Program-made: the position numbers and the translations under genes
DNA from: Trebouxia sp. TZW2008
Lineage: Eukaryota; Chlorophyta; Trebouxiophyceae; Trebouxiales; Trebouxiaceae
Reading direction: 5' to 3'
Assembly (NCBI GenBank): GCA_002118135.1
Contig: BDIU01000177.1
Location: 248,001-312,000, forward strand
Length of the DNA: 64,000 bases
Notes under the pieces: generated by a model
The model's database searches: none
What the model was told of the DNA's origin: nothing
The model's input: only the letters and a program-made list of their open reading frames with translations
Shown here: positions 21,722-36,700 of the stretch, piece by piece
How the letters are laid out: each line of letters starts with the position of its first letter
Numbering within the stretch: position 1 is the stretch's first letter

Positions 21722-24700
21722 ATGGACGGGCATAGACTCAGTCAGCTGAAGAAGACATTGCAAGCTCTCAACTACAAAGACTTGTTGGGCGATGACAGCG
21801 CGCCCTTGGTAGAGAAGCTTGTCACAGACTTGCTGCACACAACTGACAGCTATCGAGACTTGAAACTGCAAGTGGCCAGCAAAAGCCAAGAAATTCATGA
21901 CAGTCACAACAAGGTCAGCGAAGATGGTTTTATTGCTACCAGAGAGCCATGATCAGAAGCCAAATGCAGGGGATTTGTGTGCAGGTTGCAGGCTTGACAA
22001 GAGATGCAGGCCGCTTGGCTGGCGAAAACAACCAGTTGCACTTACAATTGCTCAAAGCTGCAGATGTTGCTGACAAGGCAGACAGGGAGCATTATCAGCA
22101 AGTCAAAAAACTTGAAGGTCAGGTCACAGAGTTGGCTTGCTGGAAGCACCAGACCGCAGGCCGTTTCCAGACCCTGGAGCAGGAGAATGCTGGCCTGCGT
22201 GCAAAGGTGGAAGACATTCTCAGAATGGGCGAGAAATATCCCAGGCGTAAGGCTCTTTTTGAGCATCATGCACAGTCTTTCTGCTAATTCACAATGTATG
22301 CAAGCGCACTGAGAACACAATGCTCTTACATTTCTCTTGGCTGCAGCGGATGCTAGACTGATTGCTTCATCATCTCACATTGCCCTGTCTCACACAATAG
22401 GTAAGCCCACAAGCATCTCCGCAATGTCCACCAATTGCTGGCACCTGGACTGACTGCTAGTAGCAAACACCAGATTGCATGAACTTGTTTGTGTGCTGCA
22501 GAGCCAAAGCCTGCCAGCACAGCCAGCACTGCTGTGCCAAAGATCAGCTTGTTGAAGACAGCTGATGACAGGTGTGCAACCTGTCCCTTAGAGGCTCTAA
22601 CACAACCTGGCAGCATGACTGCTTGCAGCGACATTTGTCTCCTTTCTTGACTCCGCAATTGACGCCAACCATGATCATGTAGCTTTTGGCACGATCTGCT
22701 TCTCGCCACATCAGGCAGGCAGTGTCACGATCTGACATGTGCAGGGTGGTTGCTTTGGAGGCAACCCTTAAAAACAGGGAGCAGGAGCTCAAAGGGCTGC
22801 ATGATGAAATGAGCACCCTGCAGGTAGGTGATGCTCGCTTTGCATCCCTTTCCGCCAAAGCATCGTCAAACATGTACAGATTCAGTCAGAAGTGGTGGTT
22901 GCAAAACTATAGTACTTGTGCAGGATGCAATCAAGCGCCGGGATGGCGAGATTCACAGGCTTGCAACTCAGGCTGAGAAGGGCCCTGACTCAAGTCACAT
23001 GAACTTGCGCTTCAAGAATGAGACCAACGAGGGCATAATCTTGCAGCTCAACTCACAGGTCAGCCTGCACCAGAACATCTTTTCCAGCTTTCACACTTCA
23101 TGAAGTATATCCTGTAAGTGCTGCTGACATTGACCCGGTCAACAGAGCGTTGCAGCAGAATCCTGATCCCTAGGGCAAAAGTGAGAGCAATCTAGGCAGA
23201 ACAGCCATCTTGCTGCAGCATAGCCTGCCAGATCAGTGGTGACTTGTGTTGCAGGTCGACTTCATGACCAGCCAAATGACAGAAATGCAGCAAGAAGTGG
23301 ATGATAAGCTGAAGATAGAGGCTGCGCTCAAGGCTGCAGAGCAGGCACGCAAAGAGGTATGCTGGGGTGACCCTTTACAGTCCAGGCACTCAGCTGCAGT
23401 TGAATTTGCGCTGCTCAGCATAGCTGCGTTCGTTCTGCACAAACTTCCTTCATGAGATGTCTTGCAGTCATGTCTCTGGTGCACTCGTAACTGCTCCTGC
23501 TGTGCTGCCGCAAGAGTCAATGTGACACCTCTGTAAGGAGCATCATGAGCAGAGTCTGCTGTGCTTTGAGATCCTTACCTCTTCTTAGTACACACTCTTT
23601 TGAGGATAACGCTGTTTCAGCACGAGGCATGCACATGCTTGTGATGGCATCCATACAGGCTGAGACGAACCTGCGAGGAGCTGTAGAGGAGAACAACGGC
23701 ATCACTCAGGAGATTGTCAGTGCACACTGTACATCTCAATTGTGTTGTTTGTCTTCATGAGTCATGCACGTCCTTGTGGTCGCCGCAGGCTGAACTCAAC
23801 TTGCGGGGAGCTGTGGAGGAGAACAGCAGCATCACTCAGGAGATTGTCAGTACACGCTGTAAACCTCAATAGTGTCGTTTGTCATCATGAGTCGTGCACA
23901 TTCTTGTGGTCTCCATAGGCTGAAATGAAGCTGCGGGGAGCTGTTGAAGAGAACAGCAGCATCACTCAGGAGATTGCCACCATGAAGGTCACCCTCATGA
24001 AGCTGCAGACAGAGCGCCTCAAGGCAGGCGGCAGAGCAGCTCAGGACATGGACGCTGCATTGGCCAAGGTCTGGTATCAGTGCTCCCTCAATCATGCGGG
24101 GGGTGCAGGGGAGTGCAGTATGTCTGTCTCAGACATTGGCTCTCCTTACACCACATATCAATCCTTGTCCTTTGTGTTGGCTCGACGCATATCATACACC
24201 AGTCTGGCATGTGACGTTATGCTTGTTAATCTACCTTTCAACCGCATATGTGAGCTTGGGCATGTGTCCGGCCGTATGACACCCAAGCAGTCTGATGTTC
24301 AAATACGCTAGCAGAGCAACTTATGTGTGCCAGATGGAACGTTTTCATACTAAAACTTTGCGCTGCCAGTACTGGGGTACAACTTTCATAACAAGTCTTG
24401 AACCTGAATTGTTTTGGCTTGCAGGTGATTGATCTGAAGGGAGAGCTGGCAAACAGCAAGGCTGGACAGGCTGCCATCAAGCAGGCCATAGACACTGCTG
24501 CAAAGGAGTCAGCAGCAAGTTCTGCCAGGGAGAAGTCACTGAAGGTGCTGTACGCTGTCGTTGGTCAATATGCCCTTCGCCAAGAGCTGCTGCTGCAGCA
24601 GACAGAGTGTACAATCGCAACAGACCACAGTACAAGGTGTTGCATCGGTGCAGCCTGTTGCGCAGCCTGTGACTGTTGCTGTGGGTTCCTTTGGCAGTCA

Positions 24701-27700
24701 GCAAGGCCAATGTTCTGCTGTTTCAGGACGAGGCAAGGCAGCTGCAAAGCCTGCTGGACAGGTCAGGCAGTCATCATGACAGCCTGCAGAGGCAGGTCAC
24801 AGACCAGACTTGCAACTGCACCGTCATTGTCACTGCGTACTGACTGCAAGCAAACATTGAGTGGAACTACATTTTACATACTAACTGCGCCACTGCTGCC
24901 TCAGGATGAGGCACGGCAGCTGCAGAGCCTGTTAGACAGGTCCCGCAGCCATCACGACAGCCTGCAAAGGCAGGTCACGGACGAGAACAGCAAGCTCGAC
25001 TTCAAATGCACATTGAACGCAACTGCACTTTGACTTCAAGCACGCATTAGCTGCAACTGCAATTCACTGACTCTCTAATGATTCCTCAGGATGAGGCGAG
25101 GCAGCTGCAGAGCCTGTTGGACAGGTCTCGCAGCCACCATGACAGCCTGCAGAGGCAGGTCGCAGACCAGAGCAGCGAGCTTGACAGCCTGCGCAACAGC
25201 CTGAAGGCCAACAGGCACCAGCTGGCCTCTTCAGAGCAGGAGATGGACCGCGTCAAGGCCGAGCTTAGAGTGCAGTCTGGCACCTTTCAAGACATGCAGG
25301 CTGAGCGTGAGCTGGCAAATGTCGAGGCAAGTCATGCTTCATGCAATGGGCTTTGTTGACAGGCTGCAGAGATGTGCAAGTCATACAGGTCAGCATAGCC
25401 ATTCGAGACCGTGTTGAGGCAAGTCATGCTGCGGCAGTCATTTCACAATGTGCTTTGTCGACATTTTGCAAATGTTTGCGAGGCATATTGTAAGCATAGC
25501 CAATTGAGGCAATGTTGGGGCAAGTGATGCTGTGGCTGCAGTCTGTTTGTGTGCTTTGTTCGCAACTTGCAATATGTATATGCTGCTAGAGGTCAGTCTG
25601 AGACGATGTCAATGCGCAACTGCAACACAGGACCTGGCAGACAGACAGCTCACAGCCAAACGCAGGCTTTCAGCGGCTGACCAAGATACTGGCTTGTCAT
25701 AATTAGCACGCAGGCTAGGCGTGCTTATCACCAGCACAGCATGCAGGATTTATAGAGCTCAAGGGACACCAAATGCGGAACATGCAGTTGGCAGAGCTAA
25801 GGCAGAAACTGGATGAGGTGCAGTGCAAAGCGTCTGCTGACCATCTGGCCAAGGTGGACTTGGAGAGTCCGCAGCACTGCCTGCGTGATGACACTTCAAG
25901 GCTGGAGAAGTGTCTTGCTATTGTTGAGCCCCCCTGAGCACTGCAAATACAGAAAAGCTACTGCTGCCACAATAGCAGACTTGGTTTCACATTTCATGCT
26001 TGCCGTTGCAGTTGGCAGAGCTGATAGAGAAGGTGGAGGATGTGCAGTGTACATCGTCTGCTGACTATCTGGCCAAAGTCTACTTGGATAGCCGCCGGCA
26101 CCGCCTGCATGACAGCATTTCTAGGCAAACAGTTCCCTCTGCCGGGGCTAGGTGCCCTGAAAGCTGCTTTGGCAGAAAGCCCACCATAGCTGATCCTCAC
26201 ATTTTCTGCCTACTTGTCATTGCAGTTGGCAGAGCTGAGGCAGAAACTGGAGGAGGTGCAGTGCACAGCATCAGCTGATCATCTGGCCAAGGTGGACTTG
26301 GAGAGTCGGCAGCACCGCCTGCATGACGACACCTCAAGGCTGGAGAAGCGCTTAGCCATAGTAGAGGCTGACAGAGAGTCCCTCAGCCAACAGCTCAAGG
26401 TAAATCTCTTGCTGGCTCTGTTAAGCAAGAAGTCTTGCTTTCAGTCAAGGGCTTCAGCTTTTGCTAGATAGCTCATCTCATCTACCTGACAGACTTTTGG
26501 ACCTGCTGAGCATCAGAGCACGCCGCCTTTGCCGCCCTGATGCTGTGCACTGCTTCATGCACAAATGTCAGGCTGTTCCGACTGTATCAGGTCTGACCTA
26601 GCTGCCTGCACAAGCTTCAGAATCGAGCTTGTCTGAAATGACAATCTATGCAGTACTGCATTGATAAGCCCAATTCATGCAAGCATATTGCCTTTCCAGC
26701 TGCATGAGCTGTTGTGTTGTCACACGAGAAGGCAGTTCAGGCAAGAGGCTGTGCCAGTGCAGCCCTACACCAGGCCCAGCAGCAGCAGGGCCAGACTGCT
26801 GACGATACAGGCTCTAAACACTCTCACAAATACGTCTGGGCCCAGTAGTACCTCAGCTTGTGCAACTCCAGGCAACTATGCATGATCGACTCAAATGCGT
26901 GAGCTGTTCAAATGGTGCAGAAGGAGGCAGTCCAGGCTCTTGGTATGCTCATAAACACTATATGCCCAGCAAACCTCATCTCGTGCGAGACAGGCATGTT
27001 ATACTGAGATGCGTGAGATGTTGCACTGGTGCAACAGGAAGCAGTTCAGGCGAAGGGCCGTGCCAGTGCAGCCCTACAGCAGGTCCAGCAACAGCAGGCC
27101 CAGACCGCTGATCACCTGGCTTTGCTCAAGAAGCAGCTGGCAGAGGAGAGGCAGCAGGAAGCCGCTGTGTCATCCAACCTGGATGGCGTCCAAGCAGAGC
27201 TGGCTCGCTACAAAACCCAGGTGCTGCTTGCTTGCTATTGTCTTGCCAGTCTGTGACTTGCAAGTCTGCAAGTTCCCAGTTGCTTGTCTCAGCTGCCTCA
27301 GCTTCCAAAAGCCAAGTGACATTTCTCAATGCAAGCTTACTCAGATTGACCAAGCCCGCTGCAGAACCCAGGTAATTTACTTGTACTTGCTGTTGTCTGC
27401 ATTGTGCAGCAAGTGCGTCGTGAGCTGACAATCCAAATGTCCTTTGCATTGGAGCCAGGCTCGTGGTACAAGCTGACAGTGCACCTTGCTCAATGCCATG
27501 CTTTCAAACGCATGCCTTTGAAGCACATTCATTGCTCTAAGCTCTATGCACTTGCTCAGCAGGCGCAATCCCAGACAGCATTACATCAGGCAAGATCAGC
27601 AAGCAATTCTCACCTGTGAGCCAAAGCCTTAGACCTGCCTCATGAGAAACCTATGTGTGGCTGCAGATTCAGATGCTGACCACTGAGAAGGAGGTACTCA

Positions 27701-30700
27701 AGGAGTCTGCGGCTGCGGCCAATGCCAAGGAGCAGGAAACACGGGAAGCATTGCATGAATCAGACTACAGTTGTGGACAAAGATGCATGTATGTATGGTG
27801 TACTCCAGGACAATAGGGATTCAATGCATGAGTCAGACCATAGCAAGGGCCTAAAATGCAGGCGTCAATGGCATGCAAATGCTTGCAGGTTCAGATGCTG
27901 ACAAGTGAGAAGGAGGTACTGGAGGAGTCTGCGGCTGTGGCCAATGCCAAGGTGCAGGAAACACGGGAGGCCATGGCTGCACAGACTAAACAGCTAGGGC
28001 AGCTGCAGTATCTGCCACCAAGGCTGCAAGACATGCAGGAGCAGGTGCAGTGTCATCTTACCAGTGCCCGCTTGTTTTCTTGACTCCGCGACATAGTACG
28101 ATCAACTAGCAAGTGGCTCCACTGGTCATGTGAAAACATCCCCAAGCCTGCTGTCTGTATTGCTATGCTATATGATATTTTGTTCAGGAGGAGTAAAGGA
28201 AATCTCGTTGTATGTAGCTCAAGCCTATTAGCTTCTTGCAACCAACTGGCGTGTCCATGGGGTTCTGACCATGACCACAACAGCATGCGATGATCAAAGG
28301 GCGCAGCAACCATCCGCTATCATGTGTGTCCTTTGGCTGCCGGGCATGCAGCTGCCAATCCTCTGTCTAGCTATGATGCCTTCACGGCTGCACAACAGGC
28401 AGCACATGCAGCAGCAACTTGCAAAACAGCATGTATTGGCAGTATGTAGCAACCTCGCGCTGCGGCAGATTCACCCTGGCTCTGTCTGTAGTCTTTCGGC
28501 CCTCTTGATTGGTTTGTTCAACTGCTTGTGATACCTTTGCATGTGCTGTACCTGCTTTTCAGGTCAGGGAATGCATGAACAGGAAGACCAAGGCAGATGA
28601 TGAGGCCAGCAGGGCCCAGGCTGATGCAAGGCTCACAAAGCCCCAAAATCTTTCTTGTCTTGATGTTCAGCCCTTTGCGCCTGCTGTATACTGGTTGCTC
28701 AAATGCTGTCATTTCTATGCAGGTAAGAGAGTACGTGGACAGGATAACAAAGACAGATGGGGAGGCCAGCAGGGCACAGGCTGATGCCAATAAGGCTCAC
28801 AAAACCCTCAGGCAGCCTGAACGCTCTCTTGCCTTGGTGTTCAGCCCTTTGCGCCTGCTGTATGCTGGTTGCGCAAATGCTGTCATTTCTGTGCAGGTAA
28901 GAGAGTACATGGACACGATGACAAAGGCAGATGGGGAGGCCAGCAGAGCTCAGGCTGATGCCAATAAGGCTCACAAAGCCCTCAGGCAGCTTGAAACAGA
29001 TGTAGATGCTCTCAGGTGTGCTTTGTGCTTGTCCCTTGTCATGCCTAATACATCGATTGATTGATGGACTGATTGATTGATTGATTGATTGATTGAATGA
29101 TTGATTGTTGATCTGCTGATTGGGCTTGCTCTGGTACATCAGCTCTGCCATCAACTTTGGCACCAATTCAACAATTTGCCTCTTCGCCGTGAAGCAAGAT
29201 TTGACTGCGCCAACACAATATCGTCATGTTAAATCGTCATGTAGAACAATGCATGTTTGTAGGGCATGTGTCAGAAGCGCAGCCCTGCTTTTGCTCAGAC
29301 ATCTCAGAAGCATTGCCGCCTAACAAAGCCAGACATCTGACAAGCTAGCAGAAGCTGAATCTTGCTGGACCTGAGAGCAGTGGCCATCTGAAGCTGCTAC
29401 TGAATGCTGCAGGTCATCTAGGCAATTGCAAATAAGCTAAGCATCTGCATGTAATCTGCAGGAGGTCATTAGACCAGGTGGAGGTTGACAAGAGCAAAGT
29501 CAGTGAGAAGCTGCTGGATGCACAGCATGAGATACTGCATCTCAAGTCCAGCTTGGAGGTGGGGCAGATTCTTCATATTTTGGCTTTACAGTGCCAAGAC
29601 AGTCAAGGCTTGTTTGCATGCTCGCTGCTTGCGTTTTGTCATGTACACTCACTTCTTGTGCATGTGTGCTCAGCTATCCTCTGCTGTATCATCGCAGTGA
29701 GGCTCAGCAACATCTTGTCCAGATTGCAGGACATAAAGATCCTGTTAGCAGCTGTGAAAACTGAAATGCTGCACATGAAAACCTTGGTTTGTATGCCAGT
29801 GCGCTCGTCATGCAGCCAAGAGCGCCCCGCATAGCAGTCAAAAGCTGTGCCGCCCCAGTGATCTTGCATATACAGGATCCCTCATGATGCCTGGCATTGC
29901 AAACCTTGGGTTGTGTCTCATCTCTTTGCTGCATCAGTAACTGATTGCATCAGCACACTCTTGCTGACAAGACATGCTTCAGCTGTACACACCGCTGCAA
30001 AGCTGTATCAGCACAGTGTAGTCTTGCTGATACAGCGTGTTTCAGCTATACAAGCACTGTTTCATTTGCAGAACTGGGAATCCAAAGCCAAGCATGCTTT
30101 CAATGATAAGGAGACAGCCCTGAAGCAAGTGGCAGAGCTGCAAGAGAAGCTGGACGCTCAAGGCAGCAGCGCACAGCAGTCAAGCCAGGCCATGAGAGCC
30201 ATTGAGCAGCGCACTGCGACGCTGCAGCGCCAAATGAGGGTCAAGGTAATCTTGCAAAACATACTGCCACTTTCTGCCCCAGTTTGACCAGCACAGCCTT
30301 GACTCCATGCAGCATTGCATGTATGCTTTAAGCAAATGCCAGGGCAGCAGCGCACAGCAATCAAGTCAGGGCATGAGAGCCATTGAGCAGCGCACTGCAG
30401 CATTGCAGCGCCAGATGAGGGTCAAGGTAGCTGTGCAAAGGCTACAGACAGTCGCTTAGCAAAGGCTCAGACCCACAGCTTTGATCTCATGCAGCTTTGC
30501 ATGAGGTTCATTGCGCAGGTGCCCTCAGACAGCCCAAACCTTTGACGAGGCAGCAGTCTTCTGTGAGTGATGCTGCAAGGCAATCAAACCAGTTGTGAAG
30601 TTCTGCCTTTGAGTAGTAGCTGCGTCGCATGTTGGTCTGGGTCCCAAGGTGACGTGACAAATGCTCAGCAAATGGTGCTGCTATGTGGTCGGTGTAGCAT

Positions 30701-33700
30701 GCTACACAGAGCTGCTTGGCACCACTTGTGTGCACCCAAATTCGTATGACTTCTTCAGTGATGAGTTGGATTCCTTGTGGGATTTTGGCTTCTGATGCTG
30801 TCAGGATCAGAACCTGGATATGCTGCAGGAGGAGGCTGCTCAAAATGACCAAATGCACTAAGTTGTTTTGCCCTGGCCAATTTCAGGATGAGGACCTGGA
30901 TGCGCTGCGGCAGCAGTTAGCTGAAAGTCAGCAGACAGCAGAGGGGCTGAGAGGGGCGGGGGTAGAGGCCAGAGCTCAGGCCCAAGAGTATGGTGACCGT
31001 GCTCGTCGGGCTGAGACCCTCAACCAGGAGCACAGTGCAGACTTGGCCAGCCTCAGGTGACAACAAAGCATGCACTGCTCTTCAGTGCTCGTACTGTTCT
31101 GGTCCACGTGAGGCCTGAGTGAGACAGAAGGGTGCGATCGTTGTGACTTAGCTGATTGCAGAGTCCAAGACAAAACAACATTGCTGGTTAGTTTTCTTCT
31201 GAAAAGACCTGCTGATGCCAGAGACATGCATGCTGAGCAGCTGTGTCTTAGAAAGGTGTCTAAGGCATAATCAAAGTGAGTTTGCAACAAATGCAAGGCA
31301 TTGAAGTCCTTTGAGTGCCATGAGCGCCATAATCCCATATCAATGCAGGTCTGAGCAGGAGAGGCTGAAGCACAGAGCCCGACAGGCAGAAGACCAGCTG
31401 ACTGGCCTCCGACTCCGCTTGGAGAACCGGTTCAGGGCTGTCTCTCTTCTTCTGCCCATGCTCTCCTTCACCATGCTCCTCTTCTTTTATCCGGTGAAAT
31501 TGTGCAGGTCTGAGCAGGAGAGGCTGAAACACAGGGCCCGGCAGGCGGAGGACCAGCTGACTGGCCTCAGGCGCCAGCTTGATGACCGCTCTAGGGAGGT
31601 GGAGCAGCTGACCACCCTGTCCCTGAAGGGAGATGCCACTCTGCAGGAGTACATGGCTCAACTCACGGTAAGTGTTTTCCGAGGCAGCTTGAGGCAAAGT
31701 GACTGTGTGATTGCATGTGGTATTTTCAAACAGCTCACCACTTTGTCTATGAGGAGACTTGCCTCCTACAAGGGGTTGTGGCTCTGCTCACAGTAAGCCT
31801 GGCTCTGCTAGCTTGAGACACAGTCAATTAGTCATTGGCATAGTGATCATGCAGTTGTGTGCCCATGAAAGTTGCCGCGCCATCATGTTGCAGGCGCAGC
31901 ATACTGTTGCAGGCAACAGTATGTCGAGTTTGTGCATTGCATGGCATTTTTGAGACTGATCACTTTGATGTACACAGCAGCAATCAGGAAATTTTAGCAT
32001 ACACGACCCACTGCCAGAGAGGATATATGGGTCCCAGACTGAACATCTCTCGCAAGTAAAGTCTGAAAGTCATTGCATGGCATGAGTTTTGGGAGGTATG
32101 GTAATAAGGTGCGCTGTTTGAATGCAGAGATGTCCACTGAAGCCAAGGCAGCTGAGCTGCAATCAAGAGACCTGCAAGCATCTAGCTGGTGCAGATTGAA
32201 CAGTCATAGCCTTCAGCTTGTTGTATATCATGCGTGTTACGGCATGGATGGTGACAAGGCATAGAGAAGTACTACCACACTTTCTCAAGGGATGGATGTT
32301 GACAAAATGGGCTGAATGATTGCAGAGGATGTCTACTCGAGCCCAGGCAGCCTAGCTGCATTTCACAGCCTTCAAACTGTTGCATAGCATGAATACCTAA
32401 GGACAGATAGAGGCATTGCTATTTGATTGCAGAGGGTGTCCACTGAAGCCAAAGCAGCTGAGCTGCATTCAACAGACCTGCAAGCAGAGCTGCGCCACCA
32501 GCAGGAGCTGTCAGAGGAGCGAGATGCTGAAATCAGACGGCTTCAAAAGGTACCACACCTGCCACAGCTGCAGTTGGTACACGCTGGCTCATTTGCTTTT
32601 GCATATAGCTTTGACTGGGGCTGGTGCCATGACCATTGCATTCTTTATCACCTGTTTGTTGCATGCTACGCTTTGCTATGCTATGCCATGCTATGCTATG
32701 CTATGCCATGCAATGCTATGCCATGCTATGCTATGCCATGCAATGCTATGCTATGCCATGCTATGCTACGCTACGCTACGCTACAGCGACACAAGCACTA
32801 ATCACTAGGCACACTATGCATACTTGTCAATGCTTGAGTGGACTGCAGACGGTTGAGGCGATAGACTCTGAGAGAGACATCCTGCAAGCTGACTTGGACA
32901 GCAAGGCTGAAATGGTGGCCAACCTGACAGAAGAGCTGGAGCTGGGTCATGAGCAGACTGATGATGCTAACAGGTAATTTATCCCAGCTGCAGCAACAGA
33001 GCATTACACAAACAACAATGCTTGAAATGGTAGACATGCTTCAAGCATGTCTGGCTTTGATATGGGGAAGGACCATGCAGCCTGCTGTCATGAGCATGAC
33101 AATAATTGATCTGAGCAAAGCCCAATATGTGCGCCTTGAACAGCAGCTTGGCCATTGCTGTTGCTTGCTGCATGTGACCACTGGATGCATTACATCAACT
33201 CAAGCTGAATGTGTGCATGCTTGGCCTCTGTGGCTCTTCCCTCTGGAAGGTTACCCACCCTTGAAACCCATATCTTGTAGTTGTGTGAGAGCTGCAATGG
33301 CGTGGCTTGCAGGGCTCTGGCTGTCACAGAAGGGGAGCTGGCACGCGCTGGGGAGCAGATTGCAGAGTACCAAAACGCAAATGGCGTCTTGACTGCACAA
33401 GCGGATGAGAGTCGACAGCGGCTGCAGGTGCTTGCTGTCAATGTGCCATCAGACAGTGACAAGCGCTGCATCACATGGCCAATTTCTGCTTGTGACCTCT
33501 CTGCATGTATAGTGTCATTTGTGGTTGAGCTTGTAATTCGTGGTGGCCTCTCACTCAAACGGCAGCATGCAATGCATTGCTGTGTGCTTCTGATGCATGC
33601 GGCTATCGCGCTGGGCAGCTCCTGACTTTACTGTTACTTATAGGTATGCGAGGGAGAGTGCAATGCCTTGAGGGATGAGTGCCGAGCCATCTCAGAAGAC

Positions 33701-36700
33701 TTGGAGGTGCTGGTCAAGGAAAATCAAGTTGTCAACCACCAACTGACCACTGTGACAACAGAAAGGTTCGTTTGCGCCTCCTGTCCTTGCCGTGTCTTCT
33801 GTAAGCATTGCTAGTGGCCCCTGTTACAAGCCCCTCTGTCAAATTATGCATGTTGTTATTGGTCAATTGTGGCATCATGCAATCATCTCTTGTGATTTGC
33901 TGCCACGATTCATGCAAGTGCCCATATGTCAAAGGCTTATATTCAGGCCAGCATCCAGGGTGAGCTGTGCTTTTTTGTATGCTTATCTTTGTTTCAGTAT
34001 GTACTGATTTTCGATGCTCTAGCCAACACTACAACACCGGAACTCTCCCTGTGAAAAGGCTGCAATAGCAATGGCATGCACAATCTTCAAGCCCTCACGT
34101 ACAGAGTATATTGAGTCCAGGTCAGGAAATCTAGGCAAGTGCTTTCTGTATGCAGGGACGATTGGCATGCAGAGCTGCGAAATACCAGGAGCAAGTTGGC
34201 TCAAGCCGAGCAGACAGCAAGAGCCAAAGAGACTGAAGTAGAAGACCTGCGCAAGGCGTATGAGGTGCTGCAAAGACCATCACCACTAAATTGCATCCTT
34301 TCACATTGCTGTCAGCTTGTATGCATTGTCAGCAGTACCTGTCTGCAGTGTTAAGCCATTCTGTTATGCCTCCTGGAAACAGCATTGTTATAGAATTATC
34401 ATGCTGTAACAGTAACAGTACACTGTCTGACTCTGTACAACGTGCTGTCGAACTGTCATGGCACTCATGCCAGTCAAGTTGAAAGTTTGGTTATGCATCT
34501 CTTTGAGTTGCACAACTTTGCACTGTCATCAACATGTGGAACCTGGTTTGCAGAGCATGGTCAAAGAGACGCCGCTCTTCTTCAGCTGCAGAGTGCTACA
34601 GACCAGATGGAGAGGGAGCTAGTGGCTACAGGTTCAAAAATGTAGTTTGAAAAACATATGATCTGTCAACATGTTTAACACCTCATGTCTTGCAGAGCTT
34701 GGCTGGGGAAAAGCGGCGGCTCCAGAGTGCAAGCGCTCAGCTGGAGAGGGAGCTGGTGGCCAGGGAAGGGCAGCTGGCAGGGCAGGCAGGGGAATTGGCT
34801 GCTCTTCAGGAGGCCCAGAGGGATGCCCATTCACAGATGAACCAGTATGTCATGGACCTCCAGGTGTGCAGGCCTGCCGTATGACACTCATCATTTTGCT
34901 TATATTCCTGCACATAAAGGTGTCCTGAACATTGGTCCCCTGCTGAAGTGTAATCCACAGAATGCAATGCATATAGGCCTATATGCAACGCACCCAGGAA
35001 CACAGTAGTCAAGTTATTTGCTAACAGCTTTGTAGCAGATTTTGCCAGCTGTGCCTGAAGGTATCGCAATGTCTTGTCATGCTGCCACATGACACAAATG
35101 TTAAGTGGCTTGATTGTTTGACACTAGACGCATGTGCCAATTGCCTTTTGCTCCCCGGTGATTTTACAGTTGCTTCAACTTGCTTGTGGCGCTGTGGCAG
35201 GCAGGAGAGAGGCAGGCAGATGTCCTGAGCAGGCAGGTGAGCAAGAGCAGCACTGAGAGCCAGGACTTGGCCAGAGAGAGGGAGGTCCTCCTGGACAAGC
35301 TGCGAGCGGCTGAGCAGGTGATGCATTTGCAGTTTGTGCCGCACTCGATTGACTCATGATGATACCGCTTTGAACTGATGACACATTCAGCCTGGTGCAC
35401 AAGCTCTGAGCCTGCGTCATGCCATTGCATCACACTGCACCTGACATAACCTTGGGGCTACAGGAACAGCTGTGAGAAGTCACACACACTGTAAGCCTCA
35501 AACCAATGTGCTGAACATACATCTTAACAGCATGCCACACCAAATGAGCTGTTCATTGCACTCTGCTATCATCTTAGATTTTGGTGGCATCAAGCAACGC
35601 ACAAATTGCCTAGTTTCTGAGTTGAATGCAACTGGTGTGCTTCCAGCTGGAGCAGACCAGGGAAGGGCAGTTTGATCTGTGTTCTTGAACAATCTACACC
35701 ATTTCTCAATGAACAAATGTGTATGCACCTGATGCAGTCCAGCTAGGCTCACAATCAGTGCACCAAACGTCGCCCTTTGTCAACTATCCTGATTGTGCGT
35801 GCATGTGCAACAGGTGCGTTTTCAGCTGGAGCAGACTAGGGAGGGTCTGCAGCGGCAGCTGGCTGGCACAGATGGCCAGATGCATGTCTTGCAAGCCCGC
35901 CTGGACGATTCCAGCGCCGAGCAGCAGGTATACAGCAATACAACAAGCCTTATGCACCTGTATTGCACAGCTTCTTGGGTATTTGTCATGATCGTGTCTG
36001 GCCTGATCACGCATCTCAGTCATAAGGTGTGTTGTTGCATGCACCTATCCTTGGTCAGCGGCACATCATGCTTTTGGCATGCTGGTGTTTTGCAACAGAA
36101 AGTCAAGCAGATTGGTCGCACAACCTGCGTCATTGGGTGTCTTTTGATTGATTAACTGAGCAGCATGACTCATCAAACTGCGCTCAGCATGGCATGCACG
36201 CATGTCTCATGCTGGCGTTGTACTTTCTGCTTCTAGGCCTGACTTTGAGCAGCAGAGTGCACAAAAGTAGCAATTGCTGCTCACAAGGCAATGCCAGATT
36301 TGAGCTTGAGCTAGTACAGCATTTTTGGGATCAGAACACTTCAGGCATCACTTCCTGTGGGTCACAGGAGTCATGGATTGCCTGATATAGCAGTCTCGCT
36401 TCAAAAAATCCCGTGCTGTTTGGTACAGACGCTGCAGCACAAGCTGGCGCTGGAGGCGCAGCGTGTGAGTGAGCTGGAGGGCCTGCTGAGCGGCCTGCGC
36501 ACCAGCCACTTCAAGAGCAGCTTCAGTGAGCAGCACAGCGCTGACAAGGCCGGCAGCCTGCAAGCCCGCAACACCCTCCTCACCCAACAGGCAGGTTCCT
36601 CCACAGCAACTGCAAGCGGTGCTGCATGACTGATGACAATTGCAGTGTGTTTACAACATGCGCACTGTGTTCGCATCTCTCCCCAACCAACAAGCAGGCC

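Noticed and set aside
32661..32785. CRISPR-like or telomeric array
   Set aside because: Units are 5 bp without spacers, it is intronic in a eukaryotic gene, and it differs from known telomere repeats.
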